A stretch of DNA of 18,296 nucleotides from NCBI GenBank assembly GCA_045596485.1, contig JAZOCL010000061.1:1-18296 (forward strand), given 5' to 3'. Origin of the DNA: SIG440 sp045596485 (GTDB lineage Bacteria; Bacillota; Clostridia; Monoglobales; Monoglobaceae). The translations under genes and the position numbers were made by a program. The notes beneath the pieces are model-generated. The model did no database searches and was not told the origin of the DNA. It saw only the letters and a program-made list of their open reading frames with translations. Shown piece after piece: positions 7,702-15,169 of this stretch (the stretch's first letter is position 1; each line of letters begins with the position of its first letter).

Positions 7702-8532
7702 ATGAGCAAAGCAGATATAATTTTTGTAAATATGTGCCGTGACATAATCGAAAACGGCTGGTCTGACAAAGGAACAAACGTCCGTCCCAGATGGGAGGAT
7801 GGCACTCCTGCCCACACCATAAAAAAATTCGGTGTGGTGAACAGATATAATCTGGCGGAGGAATTTCCCATTCTTACCCTTCGTCCCACATATCTGAAAA
7901 GTGCCATTGACGAAATTCTTTGGATATGGCAGAAAAAATCAAACAACATTAAGGATTTGAAGCCCAAAATATGGGACAGCTGGGCAGACGAGGATGGCTC
8001 AATCGGCAAGGCATACGGCTATCAGATGGGAATAAAGCACAAATATCCTGAAGGTGAGTTCGACCAGGTTGACAGAGTTCTTTTTGATTTGAAAAACAAC
8101 CCTCACAGCCGCAGAATTATAACAAACATTTATGTTCACCAGGACCTTAGCGAAATGAATCTTTATCCCTGTGCATACAGTATGACCTTCAACGTAACAG
8201 GAAACCGTCTCAATGCCATACTCAATCAGCGTTCGCAGGATATTCTGGCGGCAAACGGCTGGAATGTTTCGCAGTATGCAGCTCTTGTGCATATGTTTGC
8301 TCAGGTAAGCGGTCTGGAGGTGGGCGAATTTGTTCATGTGATTGCAGATGCCCATATTTATGACAGACACGTTCCCATAATAAAGGAGCTTATTGAAAGA
8401 GAGCAGTTTGAAGCACCAAAGCTTGTGATAAACAAGGATGTAAAGAGCTTTTATGACTTCACTGTGGACGATTTTGTTCTTGAAAACTACAAAACAGGAG
8501 AACAGATAAAGAACATTCCTGTTGCCGTTTAA
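7702..8532 (+). CDS. thyA: Thymidylate synthase (Bacillus subtilis ThyA type)
   Basis: ThyA converts dUMP to dTMP using 5,10-methylenetetrahydrofolate and releases dihydrofolate. The 276-residue protein has the catalytic Cys157 in NLYPCAYSM, the phosphate-binding arginines around SRR (136-138) and QRSQD (176-180), and HxYDRH (218-223). The residue after the catalytic Cys is Ala, not the His of Escherichia coli ThyA; Bacillus subtilis ThyA also lacks that His. The C-terminal half (EREQFEAP, then FYDFT.DDF, ending in PVAV) closely recalls the Bacillus subtilis enzyme. AGGTGA precedes the ATG at about 9 bases. folA follows after 14 bases, so product dihydrofolate and its recycling enzyme are made together. 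Confidence 0.96.
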   Translation: MSKADIIFVNMCRDIIENGWSDKGTNVRPRWEDGTPAHTIKKFGVVNRYNLAEEFPILTLRPTYLKSAIDEILWIWQKKSNNIKDLKPKIWDSWADEDGSIGKAYGYQMGIKHKYPEGEFDQVDRVLFDLKNNPHSRRIITNIYVHQDLSEMNLYPCAYSMTFNVTGNRLNAILNQRSQDILAANGWNVSQYAALVHMFAQVSGLEVGEFVHVIADAHIYDRHVPIIKELIEREQFEAPKLVINKDVKSFYDFTVDDFVLENYKTGEQIKNIPVAV

Positions 8533-8546
8533 GAGGTGACCGATTT

Positions 8547-9041
8547 ATGAATATTATTGCAGCAGCAGATTTAAACTGGGGAATAGGAAGAAACGGAGAC
8601 CTTCTTGACCACATCCCCGAGGATATGAGATTTTTCAGAGAAAAAACAGCAGGCTCGGCAGTTATAATGGGAAAGAATACCTTTTTGTCCTTTCCAAATC
8701 AAAAGCCATTGCCAAAGAGGATGAATATTGTTCTTACAAGTGACAAGACCTTTGCACCTGAGGGTGTAACTGTGTGCAGCTCTATTGAAAACGCCATCAA
8801 AAGAGCAAAGGAAGAATATTCTGACGAAAAAATATTCTTTATCGGCGGTGAAGCGGTATACCGAGAAGCGGTGAAGTATGCAGATGTTGCTTATATTACA
8901 AAAATCGAAAAGGAATATGAAGCCGACAGATTCTTGGTGAACTTTGACGAGCTTGAGGATTGGTATGTAGCAAGCGAAGAAATGCTCAAAACAGAAAAGG
9001 GTATTTATATAGCCTTTGTGACCTACAAAAAAGAAATATAA
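8547..9041 (+). CDS. folA: Dihydrofolate reductase
   Basis: Dihydrofolate reductase reduces dihydrofolate to tetrahydrofolate with NADPH, restoring the cofactor that ThyA oxidises. The 164-residue protein shows LNWGIGRNG (9-17), the active-site segment IPEDMRFF with the conserved acid Asp26, VIMGKNT (39-45), PLPKRMNIVLTS with Arg58 (54-65), FFIGGEAVY (97-105) and YITKI (116-120). Trp22 of the Escherichia coli enzyme is replaced by Asp21 or His22 depending on alignment. A ribosome binding site AGAGGTGA overlaps the end of thyA. The gene ends immediately before a strong terminator, closing this housekeeping block. Confidence 0.95.
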   Translation: MNIIAAADLNWGIGRNGDLLDHIPEDMRFFREKTAGSAVIMGKNTFLSFPNQKPLPKRMNIVLTSDKTFAPEGVTVCSSIENAIKRAKEEYSDEKIFFIGGEAVYREAVKYADVAYITKIEKEYEADRFLVNFDELEDWYVASEEMLKTEKGIYIAFVTYKKEI

Positions 9042-9042
9042 T

Positions 9043-9067
9043 AAAAAGGGCTGATGTAGCCCTTTTT
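9043..9067 (+). terminator. Intrinsic terminator after folA
   Basis: A perfect 10-bp stem (AAAAAGGGCT with AGCCCTTTTT) closes a 5-base loop and provides its own T run. It begins two bases after the folA stop codon. The A run on the other side could make it work in both directions. It separates the replication and nucleotide genes from the glycan operon. Confidence 0.9.
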
Positions 9068-9114
9068 GTGCGTAATAAAAGAAAGAAAAAGCCCGAAAGA
9101 AAGGATCCGGGAAA

Positions 9115-10356
9115 ATGATTGAAGTTAAAAACCTTACCAAAATGTATAAAATATATGACAAGCCGGGGGACCGCATAAAAGAGACACTTTTTCCAAAAAA
9201 ATATGAAGGAAAAATTCAGCAGTTTTTTGCCCTGAGAGACGTTAGCTTTTCAATCGAAAAGGGCGAAACCGTGGGCATTATTGGTAAAAACGGCTCAGGA
9301 AAGTCGACTCTCCTTAAAATTCTTACGGGGGTTATAAACCAGACTTCGGGAGCAAAGATAATGGACGGAACTGTTTCGGCACTTCTGGAGCTTGGTGCAG
9401 GCTTTAACCCTGAATATACGGGAATTGAAAATATCTACCTCAACGGAACCATTATGGGAATAAAAAAAGAAGAGGTGGAAGAAAAAATTGATGAAATCGC
9501 AGAATTTGCCGAAATCGGTGACTTTATAAACCGTCCCGTGAAGAACTATTCAAGCGGTATGTTTGTGCGCCTTGCCTTTGCTGTTGCCATCAACACCGAC
9601 CCCGACATCCTTATTGTTGACGAGGCTCTGGCGGTGGGCGACTATCGGTTTCAGGCAAAATGCTACAACAAGTTTGAGGAGCTGAAGGAAAAGGGAAAAA
9701 CAATTCTGTTTGTCAGCCACGACGTTGACGCAGTGCGCCGCTTCTGCACCCGTGCTCTCTGGCTGGACAACGGAAAGCTCATAATGGACGGCGACGTTAA
9801 CGAGGTTACTTCAAAATATATGGAGTTTATCACAAGCAACGAAGTCGATGCCGAAGCCTGTGTGATGGGGCTTAACAAAAAAACAGAGGAGCTTCTTGAG
9901 CAGGAGAAGGAATTCAACGAAATCAACCGCTTCGGTTCAAAAATCGGTTGCATAAAAAATGTGAGAGTATCAAAGGGCGACCGTGAAACCGAGGTATTTA
10001 TGACAGGAGACACCGTCACTGTTGAAACCGTTGTGGTTGTGCCTCAGGATGCCGACCTTTCAACCACAGGGCTTGCAATTTCGCTCAAGGACAAAAACGG
10101 CGTAGACCTTATGGTTGCGGCACTTCACGACTATGATATGCGGTTTAAGCACACAGGTAGAAACATCGTAAAGATAACCTTTCCTGCATATCTAAATGTT
10201 GGTGAATATACCCTGACAACGGGGCTTGAAATGAGAGACACACTGCCCATTTCATATTATGACTACATTGAGGGTGCAGCATATATAAAGATTATGTGTG
10301 ACAGAGAGTATTTCGGTGTTCTGAAGGTTCCTTCGGAAATCACCTTGGGAGAATAA
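9115..10356 (+). CDS. Wzt-like polysaccharide export ABC transporter ATPase
   Basis: This 413-residue protein is the ATP-binding half of an ABC exporter of the Wzt/TagH group, which moves lipid-linked polysaccharide or teichoic-acid chains across the cytoplasmic membrane. It shows Walker A GKNGSGKST (57-65), the subgroup segment ALLELGAGFNPEYTG, the signature YSSGM (145-149), Walker B ILIVDEALAVGD (165-176) and the switch His202. Residues from about 265 onward resemble the Wzt C-terminal beta-sandwich, which recognises the terminal modification of the glycan. The partner permease (Wzm or TagG), normally encoded directly upstream, is missing: the upstream genes are folA and thyA. AAAGGATC precedes the ATG at about 12 bases, with a weak CCCG/CGGG pairing around it. 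No clear promoter is visible between the folA terminator and the start. Confidence 0.9.
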   Translation: MIEVKNLTKMYKIYDKPGDRIKETLFPKKYEGKIQQFFALRDVSFSIEKGETVGIIGKNGSGKSTLLKILTGVINQTSGAKIMDGTVSALLELGAGFNPEYTGIENIYLNGTIMGIKKEEVEEKIDEIAEFAEIGDFINRPVKNYSSGMFVRLAFAVAINTDPDILIVDEALAVGDYRFQAKCYNKFEELKEKGKTILFVSHDVDAVRRFCTRALWLDNGKLIMDGDVNEVTSKYMEFITSNEVDAEACVMGLNKKTEELLEQEKEFNEINRFGSKIGCIKNVRVSKGDRETEVFMTGDTVTVETVVVVPQDADLSTTGLAISLKDKNGVDLMVAALHDYDMRFKHTGRNIVKITFPAYLNVGEYTLTTGLEMRDTLPISYYDYIEGAAYIKIMCDREYFGVLKVPSEITLGE

Positions 10357-10359
10357 ACT

Positions 10360-12921
10360 ATGGATAATTTGAACAATGCTCAAAAAACGGCTGAAGAGCT
10401 TCAGCAGAAAATCCGTCAGCTTCAGGAAGAAAACAAAAGGCTTGAGGAACGGATAGAGGCTGACCGCAATGCAATAATGCAGATTCAGTTTGAGGCTCAT
10501 CAGCACAAGCAGGAGGAGCTTGACCTTCACGAAACCTATGTCTGGAGAACAGGTCTCAAAATTGAAAAGCTGCTCCAAAAGACGGGTATTTCATTTATCC
10601 GTTCGCTGCTTGACCTTTCGGATTACAAGAGGATGGGGCTTATGCTGACCTTGCGCAAGGGTCTTAACGAGGCTCTCAACCGTGAAAACGTGACCTACAA
10701 AAAGCGCAGACGTCTTCAGCTTTGTGCGGCAAAGTTTAATCGCTACAAGGCGGAGCGCGACAAAGCTATGGGCGGTCTTTCGTCCAAAATTGAAGTTCCC
10801 GAAAAAAAGGGGCTGGTGTCTGTTGTTCTGCCTGTTTATAACGGCGGCTCGGTTCTTTCAAAGTCGATTGATTCGGTCCTCAGCCAGACCTACAAAAATC
10901 TTGAGTTGATTATTGTGAATGACGGCTCTACCGACAACAGCCTTGAGGTCGCAAGATATTTTGCACAACGTGACAGCCGTGTAAAGATTATAAATCAGGA
11001 GAACAAAAAGCTGCCATCGGCACTTTCGGCAGGCTTCCGAATCGCAAAGGGCGAGTTTTTGACCTGGACCAGTGCCGACAACATTATGCTTCCTGACTGC
11101 TTGAAGGTTCTTGCAGAGGATTTGGAGAGAAAGCCCGATGTGGCAATGGTTTATGGCAACATCCGTCTCATCAATAAGGACGGAAAGATAAAAAGAGGAC
11201 ATTTCTGGTTTGAAAAGCCGCTGTTTTCGGGCAATGTCTGCTTTCCAAAAACAGCTGAATGTCTCAATACCTTTGCCAACAACACAATCGGGGCGGCGTT
11301 TATGTACCGCCGAAAAGCGGCATTTATTCTTGAGGACTATTCAAAATACAAAACAAATCTCGAGGATTATGACTATTGGATGCGGATGAATTCTCTGCTT
11401 TCAATAGAGCATACAGATGAAGAAAAGCCAATCTACCTTTACAGAATTCACGACGAATCCCTCACCGCTCACGACAAGGAGCTGGGAATCACCAAAAACC
11501 GTTATAAGCTTATGGTTCTTGACGATTTCAGACGTGATTTTTATATGTCGGCGCTGGTGTGGGTTACAGAAACAGAGGACGAAAGCAACCCTCATTATCT
11601 TGAATTTGTGAAGGCAATAGAAAATGCAGGGCATATGCTCTTCAGTCGTGAAGAGGCAAATTCAATCACCTTCCCCGATGAATATTCCTGCGTGTGCTAC
11701 GCATATTTCGGCAAGGGCGAAAACGCATCACTTGAAGGGCTCAAGCCAAGGCTTTCGGGCTCGGTGCTTGTTTCTGACGGGACATATGCTGCCGAGGGCT
11801 TTGATATGCTTGTGACCTGTAATCCCGAGGCAAAGCTCACCGACCAAGGTGATTTCAGGGGATGGTTCAGAGCCGAAAACGGAAAAAGGGTTTTTGACCT
11901 TGCGGATACAAAAATCAAGAACAAAATCCTTTACGGACTGGAAAAAATGATTGACGAGCCCAACGCTTATGAAAGAAAAATTTCAATTATAATCTGCACA
12001 TATATGCGCGGTGAAAAGCTCATTGACGCAATCTGGTCGGTAATCCGCCAGTCTATGAGCAAAAAGGAATACGAAATAATTATTGTTGATAATGCCCCCC
12101 TGACCTCGGGAATAAAAGAGGCTGTTGATGATTTCAGCGAAAAATACAAAGAGTATGAGGGCTTTATCCGTTATATGGCAGTTCCCCAAAAGGGTCTTTC
12201 ATATGCCCGAAACGGCGGAATGTGGAACGCCAAGGGTGAATATCTTTTGTTCCTTGACGATGATGTTCTGGCGGACTATTATCTTCTTGAAGAAATTTAC
12301 ACAGGCTTCAAGTATCACCCCAATGTGGGAATTGTGGGAGGTCAGGTTATTCTTGACAGACCCTTCCCCACACCAAAGGTGCTGCGAAAGGGCTGGGAAA
12401 GCCTTTGGAGCCAGTTCAAGATTTCAGGCAATGCCTTTCGTGAGGTAAGCCAGCAGTTCGAGTTTCCCTACGGTGCCGACTATGGTGTTCGGCGCTCGGC
12501 AATCTGGCGTGTGGGGGGATTTCGCATGTGCTACGGCAGAGTGGGCAACGACTTTGCAGGGGGCGAGGAAACCGCTCTCGCCTTTAAGATGCTCCAGACG
12601 GGCTACGGCGTGGGGCTTCAGCCCAGAGCCAAGGTTCTTCACCGCGTTGACCATTCTCGCTTTACCCATGAGCACGTGAAAAAGACAATCAGAGCCGGGG
12701 TTCTCACAAGCTACAGATTTTTTTGCGACCTTCACACCAATATCGGATGGACAAAGAGATATGCAAAGAGCCAGATAAAAATTACCAACAAAGAAATTAG
12801 TATTCTCACCAAAAAGAAAGCCGACAGCCTTGATATATTCTACAAAAAGAGTTATCTCGATGCCTGGACACGGCTTCTGGAATATATGGACGAAATCAAT
12901 TCGGAAGGCAGGAAAGCATAA
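10360..12921 (+). CDS. Bidomain GT2 family glycosyltransferase with N-terminal coiled coil
   Basis: The 853-residue protein carries two family-2 (GT-A) glycosyltransferase domains. Residues about 5-58 form a charged, Gln/Glu-rich probable coiled coil. Domain one (about 153-390) has VSVVLPVYNGG, IIVNDGSTDNS, a TSADN in place of the usual DxD (238-241), and LEDYDYWMR (334-342). A connecting region (about 400-530) has no recognisable family. Domain two (about 541-790) has ISIIICTYMRG, PQKGLSYARNGG, DDD (633-635), a long GGQV to GGF acceptor region, and GGEET (734-738). Such proteins add sugars from nucleotide-sugar donors to surface glycans. No membrane segment is evident, so it probably works at the inner membrane face. 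It starts 3 bases after the ABC gene, with GGGAG upstream. The donor sugars cannot be predicted. Confidence 0.9.
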   Translation: MDNLNNAQKTAEELQQKIRQLQEENKRLEERIEADRNAIMQIQFEAHQHKQEELDLHETYVWRTGLKIEKLLQKTGISFIRSLLDLSDYKRMGLMLTLRKGLNEALNRENVTYKKRRRLQLCAAKFNRYKAERDKAMGGLSSKIEVPEKKGLVSVVLPVYNGGSVLSKSIDSVLSQTYKNLELIIVNDGSTDNSLEVARYFAQRDSRVKIINQENKKLPSALSAGFRIAKGEFLTWTSADNIMLPDCLKVLAEDLERKPDVAMVYGNIRLINKDGKIKRGHFWFEKPLFSGNVCFPKTAECLNTFANNTIGAAFMYRRKAAFILEDYSKYKTNLEDYDYWMRMNSLLSIEHTDEEKPIYLYRIHDESLTAHDKELGITKNRYKLMVLDDFRRDFYMSALVWVTETEDESNPHYLEFVKAIENAGHMLFSREEANSITFPDEYSCVCYAYFGKGENASLEGLKPRLSGSVLVSDGTYAAEGFDMLVTCNPEAKLTDQGDFRGWFRAENGKRVFDLADTKIKNKILYGLEKMIDEPNAYERKISIIICTYMRGEKLIDAIWSVIRQSMSKKEYEIIIVDNAPLTSGIKEAVDDFSEKYKEYEGFIRYMAVPQKGLSYARNGGMWNAKGEYLLFLDDDVLADYYLLEEIYTGFKYHPNVGIVGGQVILDRPFPTPKVLRKGWESLWSQFKISGNAFREVSQQFEFPYGADYGVRRSAIWRVGGFRMCYGRVGNDFAGGEETALAFKMLQTGYGVGLQPRAKVLHRVDHSRFTHEHVKKTIRAGVLTSYRFFCDLHTNIGWTKRYAKSQIKITNKEISILTKKKADSLDIFYKKSYLDAWTRLLEYMDEINSEGRKA

Positions 12922-15150
12922 ATGTTTAGCTATTTGAAAAAATTGATTTTCGGGGTTCGTGAGCCCGAGGAAAAGCCGCTGAACCTTTATCAGTACAAGT
13001 TTTTGAGATACAAGGAAGAGAGGGATTCAAAATATCCCCTTGACCTGACAAAGGTACACGTTCCTCAGGTAAAGGATTTGATTTCGGTGGTTCTGCCCGT
13101 TTATAACGGCGGTGACATCCTTGCGGATTCCATTGAGTCGGTGCTTTGCCAGACCTACACCAACTTTGAGCTTATTATAATAAACGACGGCTCCAAGGAC
13201 GACACCCTTGAGATTGCAAGAAGCTTTGCCGAAAGGGACAGCAGAATCCGTGTTCTCACCCAGGAGAACAAAAAAATTCCCAGAACCCTTTCAAGGGGCT
13301 TCCGTGAGGCAAAGGGCGAGTTTTTGACCTGGACCAGTGCCGACAACGTGATGGATGCCGACTTCCTTGAAAAAATGGTGGGCGAGCTGAAGGAAAACCC
13401 AAAAACAGCAATGGTTTGGGGCAATATGCGCCTTATCAATGCAAAGGGAAAGAAGTATTCAAAGCACGGCTGGTTTGAATATCCCATCGGCAGCGGAAAC
13501 GTAATCTTTCCCCACAATGCCTTTGAGCTGAACACATATGCAAACAACACCATAGGTGCTGCATTTATGTATAGAAAGTCGGCAGCAGAAATTTTGGGCT
13601 GCTATTCAAGCTACAAGCACACCCTTGAGGACTATGACTACTGGATGCGGATGAATTCGTTGCTCACACTCCGTCATACCTCATTTGTGAAGCCAGTGTA
13701 TTCATATCGCTGGCATGACGGCTCCCTGACCGCAAAGGACAAGGAGCTGGGAATTACCAAAAACCGCTACAAGCTGATGGTTTTTGATGATTTCAGACGT
13801 GACTTTTATCTCACACCTCTGCTTTGGTATGTGAAATCGGACGAAAAAAATCTTGATGTTGCCAAAAGGTTCAAGACGCAGCTTGAAAAGGCAGGGCATA
13901 TCATCCTTGTAAAAGAGGACTTTGCGGAGCTGTTCTTCGGCGGCAGCACATCAAATTTGGTTTTTGCAAGCTTCGGCGGCGGTGACAGCGACGTAACACT
14001 TCCGAAGGATGCCGTGAAGGTGGGAATAAATACCGACAAAAAAGAGGGCTTTGATTTTACGGCGGCTCTTCCCGAATACAGCAGCAATGGCTTTGAGGGA
14101 TATATTCTGGACGACATTGAAACAATGTTCTCCTTCATTGATGCCAAAGCCAAAAACGATATGCTCTATGGTCTTGAGGGAAGAATTCAGCGCGAGGAAG
14201 AATACAAAAAGAAGCTTTCAGTGGTGCTTTGCACACATAAAATGTCAGAAACCCTGACTGCTTGTATGGATGCACTTTGCAATCAGGATGCAAGCCCTGA
14301 GGATTTTGAAATTATTTTTGTAAACAACAATATCCGTGAAACTGCTCTCAAGGAGTATGTTCAGGAGATGTGCAAAAAGCATCCCGACCTGACAATCAAC
14401 TACATAACTGCACCCCAAAAAGGGCTTTCCTTTGCGAGAAACTGCGGTATGTGGGCAGCGCAGGGAGAGGTTATTCTCTATGTTGATGACGACTCAATAG
14501 CAAACCGCAGCGTGGTGAGAGAAACTATAAAATCCTTTGAAGGGCGTCCAAAGCTTGGAACCTGCGGCGGTCAGGTTGTGCTGACGGTTCCCGACGAAGC
14601 AAAGGAGCTTGTGAATGACAAAACAATAGGGCTCTGGAGCAACCTGCAGATTGAAGGAAAGGGCTTCCGCTATGCAAAGGACTACGGCGAGTTTCCCTAT
14701 GGCGCAAACTTTGCCGTACGCAGAGACTGTCTGCGGATGATTGGCGGATTCAGATGCAATTATGGCAGAGTGGGCAACAACTATGCAGGCGGTGAAGAAA
14801 CACTGGTTTGCTTTATGATGGGCGAAATACAGATGAAGGTGGGTCTTAATGCTGACTCAATTGTTGAGCACCGTGTTGACCCCGACAGATTTAATATGAA
14901 GCATATCGAAAAAACTGCATATTCGGGCATAATGACCCAGCATCGGCTGAGACGTGATTTATATGCTCCCCAGGACTGGAACGATGTGAATGTCCGTGAG
15001 CGTGCGGTGAAGGCAGAGAAGGCGGCAAAGGCAGAGCCTGCAGGCAGCGCTACTCAAGTGCTTTATGCAGCAACGGCAAAGGCGTTTCGTGATGTTCTGG
15101 TGGCGAGACAAAACGACTATGAATTTTTGACAAAAAACAAAAGTAAGTAG
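12922..15150 (+). CDS. Bidomain GT2 family glycosyltransferase, paralog of upstream gene
   Basis: This 742-residue protein repeats the architecture of the preceding gene without the coiled coil. Domain one (about 54-290) has ISVVLPVYNGG, IIINDGSKDD, TSADN (138-142), LEDYDYWMRMNSLL and KELGITKNRYKLMV. The middle region (about 300-425) is diverged. Domain two (about 432-680) has LSVVLCTHKMS, PQKGLSFARNCGMW, VDDDS (521-525), FPYGANFAVRR, YGRVGN and GGEET (623-627). The C-terminal tail (about 690-715) is rich in Ala, Lys and Glu. The start codon directly abuts the upstream stop codon (TAA then ATG) and has AGGAAAG just upstream. Long blocks are near-identical to the first copy, so the pair arose by tandem duplication. 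The two enzymes probably build alternating parts of one surface glycan, which is an inference. Confidence 0.9.
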   Translation: MFSYLKKLIFGVREPEEKPLNLYQYKFLRYKEERDSKYPLDLTKVHVPQVKDLISVVLPVYNGGDILADSIESVLCQTYTNFELIIINDGSKDDTLEIARSFAERDSRIRVLTQENKKIPRTLSRGFREAKGEFLTWTSADNVMDADFLEKMVGELKENPKTAMVWGNMRLINAKGKKYSKHGWFEYPIGSGNVIFPHNAFELNTYANNTIGAAFMYRKSAAEILGCYSSYKHTLEDYDYWMRMNSLLTLRHTSFVKPVYSYRWHDGSLTAKDKELGITKNRYKLMVFDDFRRDFYLTPLLWYVKSDEKNLDVAKRFKTQLEKAGHIILVKEDFAELFFGGSTSNLVFASFGGGDSDVTLPKDAVKVGINTDKKEGFDFTAALPEYSSNGFEGYILDDIETMFSFIDAKAKNDMLYGLEGRIQREEEYKKKLSVVLCTHKMSETLTACMDALCNQDASPEDFEIIFVNNNIRETALKEYVQEMCKKHPDLTINYITAPQKGLSFARNCGMWAAQGEVILYVDDDSIANRSVVRETIKSFEGRPKLGTCGGQVVLTVPDEAKELVNDKTIGLWSNLQIEGKGFRYAKDYGEFPYGANFAVRRDCLRMIGGFRCNYGRVGNNYAGGEETLVCFMMGEIQMKVGLNADSIVEHRVDPDRFNMKHIEKTAYSGIMTQHRLRRDLYAPQDWNDVNVRERAVKAEKAAKAEPAGSATQVLYAATAKAFRDVLVARQNDYEFLTKNKSK

Positions 15151-15169
15151 ATATTGGAGAAACTGAATT

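Noticed and set aside
8571..9176. A 201-codon minus-strand open frame opposite folA
   Set aside because: It runs across the folA terminator and into the ABC gene and reads as Phe/Tyr/Cys-rich sequence typical of antisense translation of Lys/Glu-rich genes.
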